Assembly (NCBI RefSeq): GCF_900114355.1
Contig: NZ_FOSS01000001.1
Location: 1,104,368 to 1,168,367 of the forward strand
Source of the DNA: Lysobacter sp. cf310
GTDB taxonomy: Bacteria > Pseudomonadota > Gammaproteobacteria > Xanthomonadales > Xanthomonadaceae
Direction of reading: 5' to 3'
Length of the DNA: 64,000 nt
The number at the start of each line of letters is the position of its first letter. Within the stretch, counting starts at the first letter, position 1. Shown here piece after piece: positions 17,213-25,410 of the stretch. Below the pieces are notes generated by a model. The model was not told the DNA's origin, made no database searches, and saw nothing but the letters and a program-made list of their open reading frames with translations. A program made the translations under genes and the position numbers.

Positions 17213-17908
17213 TCAGGATTCCGGGCCGCGCCCAGGCGTAACGCGCGATTGCAGCGCCTCCTCGAGCACGGTCTCGTAGAGCTGTAGGCGCAGGCGCATG
17301 AGCACGCCCATGAACGCGACCATGTAGGCGATGGCGAGGAACAGGCCGAGCAGAATCTGCCAGAGCGGAGTCTGCCCCCAGTCGACGAACGCCTTGATCT
17401 GGATGCCCAGCGCGATCAGCAAGGGCGCGATGCCGAGCTTGTCGATGCCGCCGGCCATCAGGCCGATCTTGGCCGACAGCCGCGTCTGCGTCCGGCGGGT
17501 GAAGCGCAGGTACTCGGCCAGTTGCTCGGTCGGATAGCGGCGCAGCCATACGACCAGCTCGCGGCATTGCACGATGTCGTGATCGAGCTGGCTCACTTGG
17601 TTTGTGCGCCAGTTCCGCATGCTGCGACCCACGACCCAGATGGAGCGGAAAAATTCCGGCGCGCAGCCCAGCACGGCGATCGCCAAGCCCGCCTGGGCGA
17701 TCCACAGCATCCATTCGCGCGGGGGCATGAAGGTGATCAGCAGGGACGGCAGCAAGCCCAGGATGATGCCGACGTTGCCGATCACGCCCAGGATCGCGAA
17801 CGGCCGCGGCGTGTTCAACACCGCCGCCGGCCCCTCGGGCAAGGCCTTGATCCGCCGCTCCAGTTCCGTATAGCTGAGCTCGCCCGCTTCCGTATGCCGC
17901 ATGCGCAT
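17213..17908 (-). CDS. multi-pass membrane protein of unknown function
   Basis: A 231-residue protein with two hydrophobic hairpins: about residues 38-60 and 66-88, then about 162-180 and 187-210. Between them is a soluble segment of about 75 residues, with VSQLDHDIVQCRELVVWLRR and EYLRFTRRTQTRLSAKIGLM. No family was recognised. It is the first gene of a probable two-gene operon with the HTH/GIY-YIG protein. A membrane protein paired with a nuclease-like protein is reminiscent of effector/sensor pairs in defence loci, but nothing in the sequence proves it. Confidence 0.6.
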   Translation of the reverse strand: MRMRHTEAGELSYTELERRIKALPEGPAAVLNTPRPFAILGVIGNVGIILGLLPSLLITFMPPREWMLWIAQAGLAIAVLGCAPEFFRSIWVVGRSMRNWRTNQVSQLDHDIVQCRELVVWLRRYPTEQLAEYLRFTRRTQTRLSAKIGLMAGGIDKLGIAPLLIALGIQIKAFVDWGQTPLWQILLGLFLAIAYMVAFMGVLMRLRLQLYETVLEEALQSRVTPGRGPES

Positions 17909-17990
17909 CGTCCTAATGCTCCCCTGGGCGCAGAGTAACCGTACTGGTTAGCCAGGCCCAGGGGCGCAACTTGGATCGGATCGCAGGCGC

Positions 17991-18929
17991 TTACTGCGCA
18001 GGCTTGACCTGCTCCGCCCAGCTCTTGGCATCGCTGCTGCCGTCCAGGAACGGCAGCACCGTGGTCGCCAGGCGCGGCGAGGCGAAGATGTCGTAGTGGG
18101 TCAGGTCGGGCAGGATCGCGAGACGGTTCTGGGACAGGGCCTCGCGCCCCCAGCCGGCATCCTGCAGGCCGCCGCCCAGCAGCTGATAGAACTTGACCAT
18201 GTACTCCGGGCGGTACATGTCGCCGTCGCCATAGACCAGCATCACCGGCAGCTTCAGCTGCTTGACCTCGGCCGACCAGTCGAAGTGAGCGCGCATGAAG
18301 TCGCCCAGGGTGTCGAGCAGGCGCGGGAACTCGTCGACGTTCGGCGCGACCGCGGCATAGCTTTGGTACATCGGCGTGTCCTTCATCATCGGCGCGGCCG
18401 CGGCGGTCAGGCCGTTCTGCTGCGCGCGGATGCCGGGATAGAAACCCTCGTCGGAGTACGCCGCCGACACCAGCGCCAGGCGTCGCACGCTGGCCGGTTT
18501 CTGGATCGCCATGCGCAGCGCCACGCAGCCGCCCAGCGAATAGCCCAGCACATCGACCTGCGGGTGGCCGAGCTTGGCGACCAGCGCGGCCATGTCGTCG
18601 GCGTTGGCCTGGCAACTGAAGGGCCGATCGCCCAGCGGCGTGCGGCCATGGCCCTGATAGTCGACCGCGATCACCTGGCGGTGCGCGGCCAGCTGCGGCA
18701 GCACGACGCCGAACATATCGGTCGAGCCCAGGCCGCCGTGCAACAGCAGCAAGGGTTCGCCCTTGCCGTGGATCTCGTAGTAGTAGTCGATGCCATCGAT
18801 CTTCTGCCGCCCCTTGGTGACGCTGGCGCTGATCGTGGTGGCGGGACGGGTTTCGGCCGCCGATACGGCGGCGGGCAGCGCCACGGCGATGGCGGTGCAG
18901 GCCCACAGGGTCAGGCTGAGCAGGTTCAT
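17991..18929 (-). CDS. exported alpha/beta hydrolase (Ser nucleophile)
   Basis: A 312-residue protein with a signal peptide (1-25, ending AVSAAE). The core has LLLLHGGLGSTDMFG, DYQGHGRTP and LGYSLGGCVALR with nucleophile Ser131. VYGDGDMYRPEYM and PDLTHYDIFASP supply the acid and His regions. It resembles 3-oxoadipate-enol-lactonase-like and esterase-type hydrolases, but the exported form makes an extracytoplasmic ester or lactone substrate more likely. It is monocistronic, 115 bases downstream of the GNAT gene. Confidence 0.85.
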   Translation of the reverse strand: MNLLSLTLWACTAIAVALPAAVSAAETRPATTISASVTKGRQKIDGIDYYYEIHGKGEPLLLLHGGLGSTDMFGVVLPQLAAHRQVIAVDYQGHGRTPLGDRPFSCQANADDMAALVAKLGHPQVDVLGYSLGGCVALRMAIQKPASVRRLALVSAAYSDEGFYPGIRAQQNGLTAAAAPMMKDTPMYQSYAAVAPNVDEFPRLLDTLGDFMRAHFDWSAEVKQLKLPVMLVYGDGDMYRPEYMVKFYQLLGGGLQDAGWGREALSQNRLAILPDLTHYDIFASPRLATTVLPFLDGSSDAKSWAEQVKPAQ

Positions 18930-19043
18930 GGTCGGTCTCCGGTGAGGTCCGGCGCCGGAATGGCGCCGAGTCTTGGCTCTCACTGGAACGACGAACCACG
19001 GTGACCCGAATCGACACGTCCCGCGAAAATTTTTCGGCGCCGC

Positions 19044-19469
19044 TCAGTCCTCGGCGACCAGGCCGGTCGCCAGCGCGCGCTCGCGGTTGAGGAAGATCGC
19101 CATCGCCGTGCGCATGCGCAGGAAGCCGAGCTTGCGGTAGAAGCCTTCCTTGCCCGGGTTGGCATAGAGAATGATCTTGCGATGGCCGGCCGACAGGGTC
19201 TTCAGGCGTTCGATGATCGCCTTGCCCAGGCCGCCGCCCTGATAGTCCGGGTGCACGGCGATATCGCACAGATAAGAGCAGTCCAGGCCGTCGGCGAGGG
19301 CGCGGCCGGCGCCGACCAGGCGCTCGCCGTCGTAGACGAAGCACACATAGCGGCTGTTGCCGAACACCACGGCCAGGTCGGCCGCGGGCTTGTCGCCCAG
19401 CGGCGCGATCCGGTAGAGCTCGGACAATCGCTCCCAATCGATGCGCTCGCAGTCCAGTCGCCATTCCAT
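19044..19469 (-). CDS. GNAT family N-acetyltransferase
   Basis: A 141-residue GNAT protein. It has GDKPAADLAVVFGNSRYVC, the core strand LCDIAVHPDYQGGGLGKAII with the Q/R-x-x-G-x-G/A acetyl-CoA loop (QGGGLG), and motif B NPGKEGFYRKLGFLRMRTAM. The sequence resembles small bacterial GNATs such as YjdJ/PaiA-like enzymes; the acceptor substrate is unknown. It is divergent from a MocR regulator whose promoter region contains an inverted repeat, so it may be that regulator's target. Confidence 0.9.
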   Translation of the reverse strand: MEWRLDCERIDWERLSELYRIAPLGDKPAADLAVVFGNSRYVCFVYDGERLVGAGRALADGLDCSYLCDIAVHPDYQGGGLGKAIIERLKTLSAGHRKIILYANPGKEGFYRKLGFLRMRTAMAIFLNRERALATGLVAED

Positions 19470-19567
19470 CGTCGTCTTCCTCTAGTTCGTTCGCAGGACG
19501 CCGTTCGCAGCAGGGTGGACGGGGTCGCGGCCGCCTGGTGGCAGGCGTGGCCTTAGCTTAGGCTGAC

Positions 19568-19614
19568 ACTGGTTCCTTCGACGATCCAGTTTTTATGAGC
19601 CCAGTGGAACCAGT
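19568..19614. promoter_or_regulatory. inverted repeat spanning the MocR start codon
   Basis: ACTGGTTCC at 19568-19576 and GGAACCAGT at 19606-19614 are perfect 9-bp reverse complements, 29 bases apart, with a partial third copy (CCAGT) near 19586. One arm is upstream and one inside the MocR coding region that starts at 19595. MocR proteins often bind separated repeats near their own promoter, so this is a likely autoregulatory site. Confidence 0.5.
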
Positions 19615-21043
19615 TTTCGAGTTCCAGATCGACCTCGACGGAGACGGCGGGCGCTTGCGCCAATTGCACGAGCAGTTGCGCGCGGCGATCGTAGACCAGC
19701 GCTTGCGTCCGGGCGTGGAGCTGCCCTCGACGCGCCGCGTGGCCAGCGCCTACGGCCTGGCGCGCAATACCGTGATCGCGGCCTACGACCTGCTGGTGGC
19801 GGAAGGCCATGTCCTCACCCGTGCCGGCGCCAGGGCGGTGGTCACCGACTATCGGGCCAAGTCGGCGCGGCCCGCGCGCGGCGGCGCGCGCCCGGCCGAC
19901 GAGCGCCTGAACCCGCAGTGGCGCACCCTGCCGGCGCGCGCGCGCAACGCCGACGAGACCTGGATGCCCGGCTTCCATCTGGGCACGCCCGAACACCGCC
20001 ATTTCCCGTTCGAGGTCTGGCGGCGCCTGCTCGGGCGCGTCTACCACCCGCGCCACATCGGCGCCTTCGACTATCACTCGCCCTACGGCCGGCCCAGGCT
20101 GCGCGCCGCGATCGCCCAGCACGTCTCGTTCGCGCGCGCGGTCGCCTGCGGCGCCGACGATGTGTTGGTGACCTCGGGCGCGCAGCAGGCGTTCGACCTG
20201 ATCGCGCGCGTGCTGGTCGTGCCGGGTAAGACCCAGGTCGCGGTCGAAGACCCGGGCTATCCGCCGCTGCGCGCCGCCCTGCTCGCCGCCGGCGCCCAAC
20301 TGGTGCCGATCGCGGTGGACGAGGAAGGCCTGTGCGTGGACCGCCTGCCCACCGATGTGCGGCTGATCTGCGTGACGCCCTCGCACCAGTTCCCGACCGG
20401 CGTGGCGATGTCGATGGCGCGCCGGATCGCGTTGCTGGCGTTCGCGCGCCGGCACGGCGCGACCATCGTCGAGGACGATTACGACGGCGAGTTCCGCTAC
20501 GGCCACCGCCCGCTCAACGCCTTGCAGACCCTCGACCGCGACGCCAGCGTGCTCTACGTCGGCACCTTCTCCAAGAGCCTGTTCCCCGCGCTGCGCATCG
20601 GCTACGTGGTCGCCCCGGCGTGGGCGCGCGAGCCGCTGGCCGCGGCCAAGCAATGCATCGATACCGCCGGCAATGCGCAGCTGCAGGACGCGCTGGCGCA
20701 GTTCATTCTCGACGGCCATCTGGCGCGGCACGTGCGGCGCATGCGCAAACTCTATGGCGAACGCCGACGCGCCATGCTCGAAGGCTTCGCCGGCGAGTTG
20801 CGGCCCTGGCTGGTCGCCATCCCTTCGGAAGCCGGCATCCATGTGTCCGCGCGTTTCCGCGATCCGGGCCAGGCGACGCGCTTGCTGACCAAGGCGCGCC
20901 AGCATGCCCCCGGCGCCTGCGCCATCGGGGAATTCGCGACGCGGCCCGATCCCGGACTGGGGCTGGTGTTCGGCATCGGCGGCATCGAAACGCAGGCGAT
21001 ACGCGACGCCTTGCGCACGTTTGCCTTGTCCCTGCGACGCTGA
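19595..21043 (+). CDS. MocR/PdxR family regulator (GntR wHTH fused to PLP aminotransferase fold)
   Basis: A 482-residue fusion. Residues 20-85 are a GntR-type winged helix: LHEQLRAAIVDQRLRPGVEL, then STRRVASAYGLARNTVIAAY. Residues 120-480 are a fold-type-I aminotransferase domain with VTSGAQQAFDLIARVL, EDPGYP, DDYDGEFRY, and the PLP lysine in YVGTFSKSLFPALRIGY. MocR proteins usually control PLP, GABA or polyamine metabolism genes close by. The divergent GNAT gene is the obvious candidate target; the effector is not deducible. Confidence 0.92.
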   Translation: MSPVEPVFEFQIDLDGDGGRLRQLHEQLRAAIVDQRLRPGVELPSTRRVASAYGLARNTVIAAYDLLVAEGHVLTRAGARAVVTDYRAKSARPARGGARPADERLNPQWRTLPARARNADETWMPGFHLGTPEHRHFPFEVWRRLLGRVYHPRHIGAFDYHSPYGRPRLRAAIAQHVSFARAVACGADDVLVTSGAQQAFDLIARVLVVPGKTQVAVEDPGYPPLRAALLAAGAQLVPIAVDEEGLCVDRLPTDVRLICVTPSHQFPTGVAMSMARRIALLAFARRHGATIVEDDYDGEFRYGHRPLNALQTLDRDASVLYVGTFSKSLFPALRIGYVVAPAWAREPLAAAKQCIDTAGNAQLQDALAQFILDGHLARHVRRMRKLYGERRRAMLEGFAGELRPWLVAIPSEAGIHVSARFRDPGQATRLLTKARQHAPGACAIGEFATRPDPGLGLVFGIGGIETQAIRDALRTFALSLRR

Positions 21044-21216
21044 AGCGTACGGATCGAACGCGCGCGTCGACGAACGCCGGACCGATTTCGAAGCTTCTTA
21101 AAGCGATAGCGCGCCAAGGTCGCGACGCGCCCGCACGTTCGCAACCCAGTCGCGGAAGACCGCGCACGCGCGCTGAGTGATTCCACTCATGCGATGCGCG
21201 CGTTACGACGGCGTGA

Positions 21217-21236
21217 CGTTGTTGCAGTACACAACG
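21217..21236. promoter_or_regulatory. inverted repeat 1 upstream of the NRPS
   Basis: CGTTGT (21217-21222) and ACAACG (21231-21236) are perfect 6-bp arms separated by 8 bases. The site is in the AT-richer part of the leader and may be an operator or part of a promoter. Confidence 0.4.
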
Positions 21237-21287
21237 AATCCACAATCGACTTCACAGTTCCAATTTCGCGGTGATGGCAACCTGCGT

Positions 21288-21309
21288 ATGAGTTCGGACT
21301 AGAACTCAT
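21288..21309. promoter_or_regulatory. inverted repeat 2 upstream of the NRPS
   Basis: ATGAGTTC (21288-21295) and GAACTCAT (21302-21309) are perfect 8-bp arms around 6 bases, 84 bases before the NRPS start. Size and spacing fit a dimeric repressor or activator site. It does not match the lux-box consensus that I know. Confidence 0.55.
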
Positions 21310-21393
21310 CACCAACACGTCTGGACGACTACATCGCACCGGAGGCGGCAGGCAGCCGCAGCCACTCCGGCGATGCGCACAAGGAGCAGTGCG

Positions 21394-24300
21394 ATGAACG
21401 ATGCGCGTGCAGTCTCGTTGCCGCTGTCCGTGGCCCAGTTGGGGCTGTGGTTCAGTCAGAAAATCGCCGGGCCTGGCGCCAATTTCAACCTGGCCGAGGC
21501 GATCGATATCCAGGGCTGGATCGATCCCGGATTGTTCTTGCGCGCCCTGCGCGAGGTCTCGTCCGAAGCCGAGGCGGTGCGCTTGCGCCTGATCGACGTC
21601 GACGGCGTTCCGCGTCAATGCATCGTCGGCGCGCGCATCGACGAATTCCCCTACTTCGACTATTCCGAGCACGCCGATCCGGCCGCGGCCGCCGAGCGCT
21701 GGATGACGGACGAGTTGCGCTCGCAGACCGAGGTGGACGACGGCCCGCTGTGGGTATGCGCCCTGTTCAAGCTCGCCCATGACCGCCACGTCTGGTATCA
21801 CCGCGCGCATCACATCGTGCTGGACGGCTATGCCGGCGGCCTGATCGCGCGCCGCGTGGCCGAGATCTACTCCGCCTATGCGCTCAATCGCGAGCCCGAC
21901 GCGAGCGGCTTCCGCACCCTGGCTTCGCTGCTGGAATCGGAGGAGAGCTACCGCGCCTCCGATCGCTGCCGGCGCGATCGCGAGTACTGGCACGAGCAAT
22001 TGGCCGACCTGCCCGAACCGGTGACCCTGTCGCGCCGCGGCGCGCGCGGCGACGGCGGTCTGCGCCGCAGCACCGGCTTTCTCGACAGCGCCCGCACCCG
22101 GCGCCTGCGCGCGCTGGGCAAGCAGCACGCGGCCAGCCTGCCGCAGGTGCTGATCGCCCTGATCGCGGCCTATTACTTCCGCGCCACCGGCGCGGCCGAT
22201 CTGGTGCTGGGCATGCCGGTCAGCGGCCGGGTCAATCATCAATTGCGACACACGCCCGGCATGCTCGCCAACGCGGTGCTGCTGCGCCTGCGCATGCGGC
22301 CGAAACAGAGCGTAGGCGAGCTGATCGCGCAGGTCGCGCGCGTGGTCGCGCAGGCCCTGCGCCACCAGCGCTACCGCTACGAGGATCTGCGCCGCGAACT
22401 GGGCCTGGTCGGCCAGGGCCAGCGCGTGGCCTGGCTGGGCGTGAACATCGAGCCCTTCGACTATGCGCTGGACTTCGGCGGCGCCACCGGCGTGCCGCGC
22501 AATCTGTCCAACGGCTCGGCCGAGGACCTGACCGTCTTCGTCTACGACCGCGGCGACGACGGCGGCCTGCGTTTCGATTTCGACGCCAATCCCTCGCTGT
22601 ACGGCGACGCCGAGTTGGACGACCATCGCCGCCGCCTGCAGCGCCTGATCGACGCCGCCCTGGACGATCCGGCCGTCGCCCTGTGCGCGATCGATGTGCT
22701 GGGCGATGAGGAACGCAAACGCCTGCTGCGGCAATGGAACGACACCGCCGCGCCTCTGCCCGCCGCGACCTTGCCGGCCCTGTTCGCCGAACAGGCCTGG
22801 CGCAGCCCGGAGGCGGTGGCCGTGTGCCACGGCGAGCGGCGCCTGAGCTATCGCGAGCTGCATGTGCGCAGCCTGCACGCGGCCAACCGCCTGATCGAAC
22901 GCGGCGTCGCGCCCGGCCAGATCGTGGCGATGGCGCTGCCGCGCGACGAGAACCTGCTGGTGGCCATGCTGGCGATCGGATTCGCGGGCGCGGCCTATCT
23001 GCCGCTGGATCCGGAAGCGCCGGAAGAACGCCTGGCCAGCATGCTGGACGATGCGCGGCCGGCGCTGCTGCTGACCTCGGCGGAACTGGCGCCGCGGCTG
23101 GCGCGATTGGCGACGCCGCTGGCGACGCTGGCGCCGGCCGAGCTCGCGCCCGCGCTGGCGACGCCGCGCGCGTTCGACCTGTCCGCGCTGCAGTCGCGCG
23201 CCTATGTGCTCTACACCTCCGGCTCCACCGGCCGGCCCAAGGGCGTGGAGGTCAGTCACGCCAATCTGAGCAATCTGCTGGAAGCGATGCGCCGCCAGCT
23301 CGCGCCGCTGCCCGCCGACCGTTTCCTCGCGGTCAGCACGGTGATCTTCGATGTCGCCGCGCTGGAGCTGTTCCTGCCGCTGCTGGTGGGCGCGCGCACC
23401 GTGATCGCCGGCGCCGACATCGTGCGCGATCCCGCGCGCCTGGCCGGCCTGATCCGCGAGCACGGCATCGGCTACATGCAGGCCACGCCCTCGCTGTGGC
23501 GCATGCTGCTGTCCAGCGGCGACACCGACCTGAGCGGCGTGCATGCGCTGGCCGCCGGCGAAGCGCTGCCGGCCGAACTGGCGCAGCGATTGGCGACGCT
23601 GGCCGACCGGGTCAGCAATCTCTACGGACCGACCGAAACCAGCGTCTACTCCACCGCGATCGAATTGTCGGCCGCGGACCTGGCCGCGCCGCCGATCGGC
23701 CGCCCCATACTCAACACCCGTCTCTACGTGCTCGACGACAGCGGCGGCCTGGCGCCCAGCGGTTGCCCAGGCGAGCTCTACATCGGCGGTGCCGGCGTCG
23801 CCCTGGGCTACCTCAATCGGCCCGAGCTGACCGCGCAGCGTTTCCTGCCCGACCCCTTCGGTCCCGCGGGAGGCCGCATGTACCGCAGCGGCGACCGCGT
23901 GCGCTGGCGCGAGGACGGCGTGCTGGAGTACCTGGGTCGCAGCGATCAGCAGGTCAAGATCCGCGGCATCCGGGTCGAGCCGGGCGAGATCGAAAGCCAG
24001 CTCATGCGGCATCCGACGGTCGCCGAGGCCGCGGTGATCGCCGAGCCCGCCGGCAGCGAAGGCGGCCTGCGCCTGTGCGCCTACCTGGTGCCCGCAGCGG
24101 GCCAGCGCATCGACACCGACGCGCTGCGCCGTCATCTGGCCCAGCAACTGCCCGATTACATGATCCCCGGCGCACTGGTGAGCCTGCCGGCGCTGCCGCT
24201 GACGCCCAGCGGCAAGCTCGACCGCAAGGCCCTGCCCGCGCCGGAGCGCGGCGAACGCGGCGGCTTCGTGGCGCCGCGCACGCCGGTGGAGCGCAAGCTC

Positions 24301-25410
24301 GCGGCGATCTGGACGGAACTGCTGGGCTTGCCGCGGGTCGGCGTGCACGACAACTTCTTCGAACTCGGCGGCGACTCGCTGATCGCCGCGCAACTGATCG
24401 CGCGCCTGCCCGAGCGCTTCGGCAAACGCCTGCCGGTCGCGAGCCTGTTCGAGGCCTCGACCATCGCCGGCCTGGCCGCGCTGCTGGAACGCACCGACCA
24501 CGAGCACGGCGACCCGCTGGGTGCGGTGCTGTCGCTGCGGCGGGCCGCGGCGCCCGCCACCGCGCCGCGCCCCCTGTTCTGCATCCATCCCATCGCCGGC
24601 CTCAGCCTGGGCTATTCCGGCCTGCTGCGGCACCTGGATCCGGCGATGCCGGTGTACGGCCTGCAGGCGCGCGGCCTGCGCGGCATGGACCGTCTGCCGG
24701 CCAGCATCGACGAGATCGCGGCCGACTATCTGGCCCAGATCCGTCGCCTCCAACCCGAGGGGCCGTATCGGCTGCTCGGCCGTTCGCTGGGCGGCCTGAT
24801 CGGCCACGCCATCGCCGCGCAGATGAGCGAACAGGGCGAGCGCGTGGAACTGCTGGCGATGATCGACAGTTATCTGTTCACGCCCAGCCTGCCCGCGCAG
24901 AGGCGCGAACCGGCCGACGAAGTGCGCGCGGCCCTGGACTTCCTCGGCATCGCACCCGGCCCCGGGCCCGCGCCGCGCAGCCTGGACGAACTCGCCCCGG
25001 CCCTGCTCGCCTACAACACGCGCTCGATGCCGTTGCTGCGCGAGATCGCGCGCGATCATCCGCGCTTCGTCGAACACGCCTTCGCGGTGATGCGCAACAA
25101 CCTCAGCCTGGCGCGCCGGCATGCGCCGCGCCGCCTGGATCTGGACCTGGTGTACTTCCACGCCACCCAGCGCCTGGGCGATCCCTCCGCGCTGATCGAA
25201 CACGATCCCGAGACTTGGCGCGCCTACGTCGGCGGCCGCTTCGAGCTGCACGCGCTGGATTGCCATCACGAGAGCGTGCTCGACACCCTGCCCGCCGCGC
25301 GCATCGGCCAGGTCCTGAGCCGGCACCTGGAGCGCCTGCAACCGCGCGCGCCGACGTCCGCGCACGCACCCGACGACGATTTCGAACCGCGCACGGTGGC
25401 GCATGCCTGA
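21394..25410 (+). CDS. single-module nonribosomal peptide synthetase (C-A-T-TE)
   Basis: A 1338-residue NRPS starting at ATG 21394 after AAGGAG. Condensation domain: about 1-430, with HHIVLDG at 139-145. Adenylation domain: about 455-960, with YTSGSTGRPKG at 607-617, FDVAALE, NLYGPTETS and GKLDRKALP. Thiolation domain: carrier Ser995 in ELGGDSLIAA. Thioesterase: about 1080-1310, with Ser1131 in GRSLGG and His1291/1292 in DCHHESVL. The layout and N-terminus resemble EntF. The specificity pocket read by eye is D-V-L-Q-L-A-L-V-Y, closest to the glycine code D-I-L-Q-L-G-L-I-W, so glycine or another small residue is likely. It probably acylates one amino acid and releases it. It overlaps the next gene by 8 bases. 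Confidence 0.93.
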   Translation: MNDARAVSLPLSVAQLGLWFSQKIAGPGANFNLAEAIDIQGWIDPGLFLRALREVSSEAEAVRLRLIDVDGVPRQCIVGARIDEFPYFDYSEHADPAAAAERWMTDELRSQTEVDDGPLWVCALFKLAHDRHVWYHRAHHIVLDGYAGGLIARRVAEIYSAYALNREPDASGFRTLASLLESEESYRASDRCRRDREYWHEQLADLPEPVTLSRRGARGDGGLRRSTGFLDSARTRRLRALGKQHAASLPQVLIALIAAYYFRATGAADLVLGMPVSGRVNHQLRHTPGMLANAVLLRLRMRPKQSVGELIAQVARVVAQALRHQRYRYEDLRRELGLVGQGQRVAWLGVNIEPFDYALDFGGATGVPRNLSNGSAEDLTVFVYDRGDDGGLRFDFDANPSLYGDAELDDHRRRLQRLIDAALDDPAVALCAIDVLGDEERKRLLRQWNDTAAPLPAATLPALFAEQAWRSPEAVAVCHGERRLSYRELHVRSLHAANRLIERGVAPGQIVAMALPRDENLLVAMLAIGFAGAAYLPLDPEAPEERLASMLDDARPALLLTSAELAPRLARLATPLATLAPAELAPALATPRAFDLSALQSRAYVLYTSGSTGRPKGVEVSHANLSNLLEAMRRQLAPLPADRFLAVSTVIFDVAALELFLPLLVGARTVIAGADIVRDPARLAGLIREHGIGYMQATPSLWRMLLSSGDTDLSGVHALAAGEALPAELAQRLATLADRVSNLYGPTETSVYSTAIELSAADLAAPPIGRPILNTRLYVLDDSGGLAPSGCPGELYIGGAGVALGYLNRPELTAQRFLPDPFGPAGGRMYRSGDRVRWREDGVLEYLGRSDQQVKIRGIRVEPGEIESQLMRHPTVAEAAVIAEPAGSEGGLRLCAYLVPAAGQRIDTDALRRHLAQQLPDYMIPGALVSLPALPLTPSGKLDRKALPAPERGERGGFVAPRTPVERKLAAIWTELLGLPRVGVHDNFFELGGDSLIAAQLIARLPERFGKRLPVASLFEASTIAGLAALLERTDHEHGDPLGAVLSLRRAAAPATAPRPLFCIHPIAGLSLGYSGLLRHLDPAMPVYGLQARGLRGMDRLPASIDEIAADYLAQIRRLQPEGPYRLLGRSLGGLIGHAIAAQMSEQGERVELLAMIDSYLFTPSLPAQRREPADEVRAALDFLGIAPGPGPAPRSLDELAPALLAYNTRSMPLLREIARDHPRFVEHAFAVMRNNLSLARRHAPRRLDLDLVYFHATQRLGDPSALIEHDPETWRAYVGGRFELHALDCHHESVLDTLPAARIGQVLSRHLERLQPRAPTSAHAPDDDFEPRTVAHA

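Larger units (their letters stand above)
21044..21393 (+). promoter_or_regulatory. 350-base leader of the NRPS operon with two inverted repeats
   Basis: No gene is supported here. The stretch is less GC-rich than its surroundings between about 21190 and 21320. It holds the two inverted repeats listed separately, and ends in AAGGAG eight bases before the NRPS start. It is the probable promoter and control region of the biosynthetic operon. A firm -35/-10 pair could not be assigned. Confidence 0.6.

Noticed and set aside
21288-21309. Lux-box for quorum sensing
   Set aside because: The palindrome has no ACCTG/CAGGT-type arms, and no luxI/luxR gene is in the window.
21394-25410. Siderophore (enterobactin-type) assignment for the NRPS
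   Set aside because: EntF-like layout alone is insufficient: no dihydroxybenzoate synthesis, activation, receptor or export genes are in the window, and the pocket is not the serine code.
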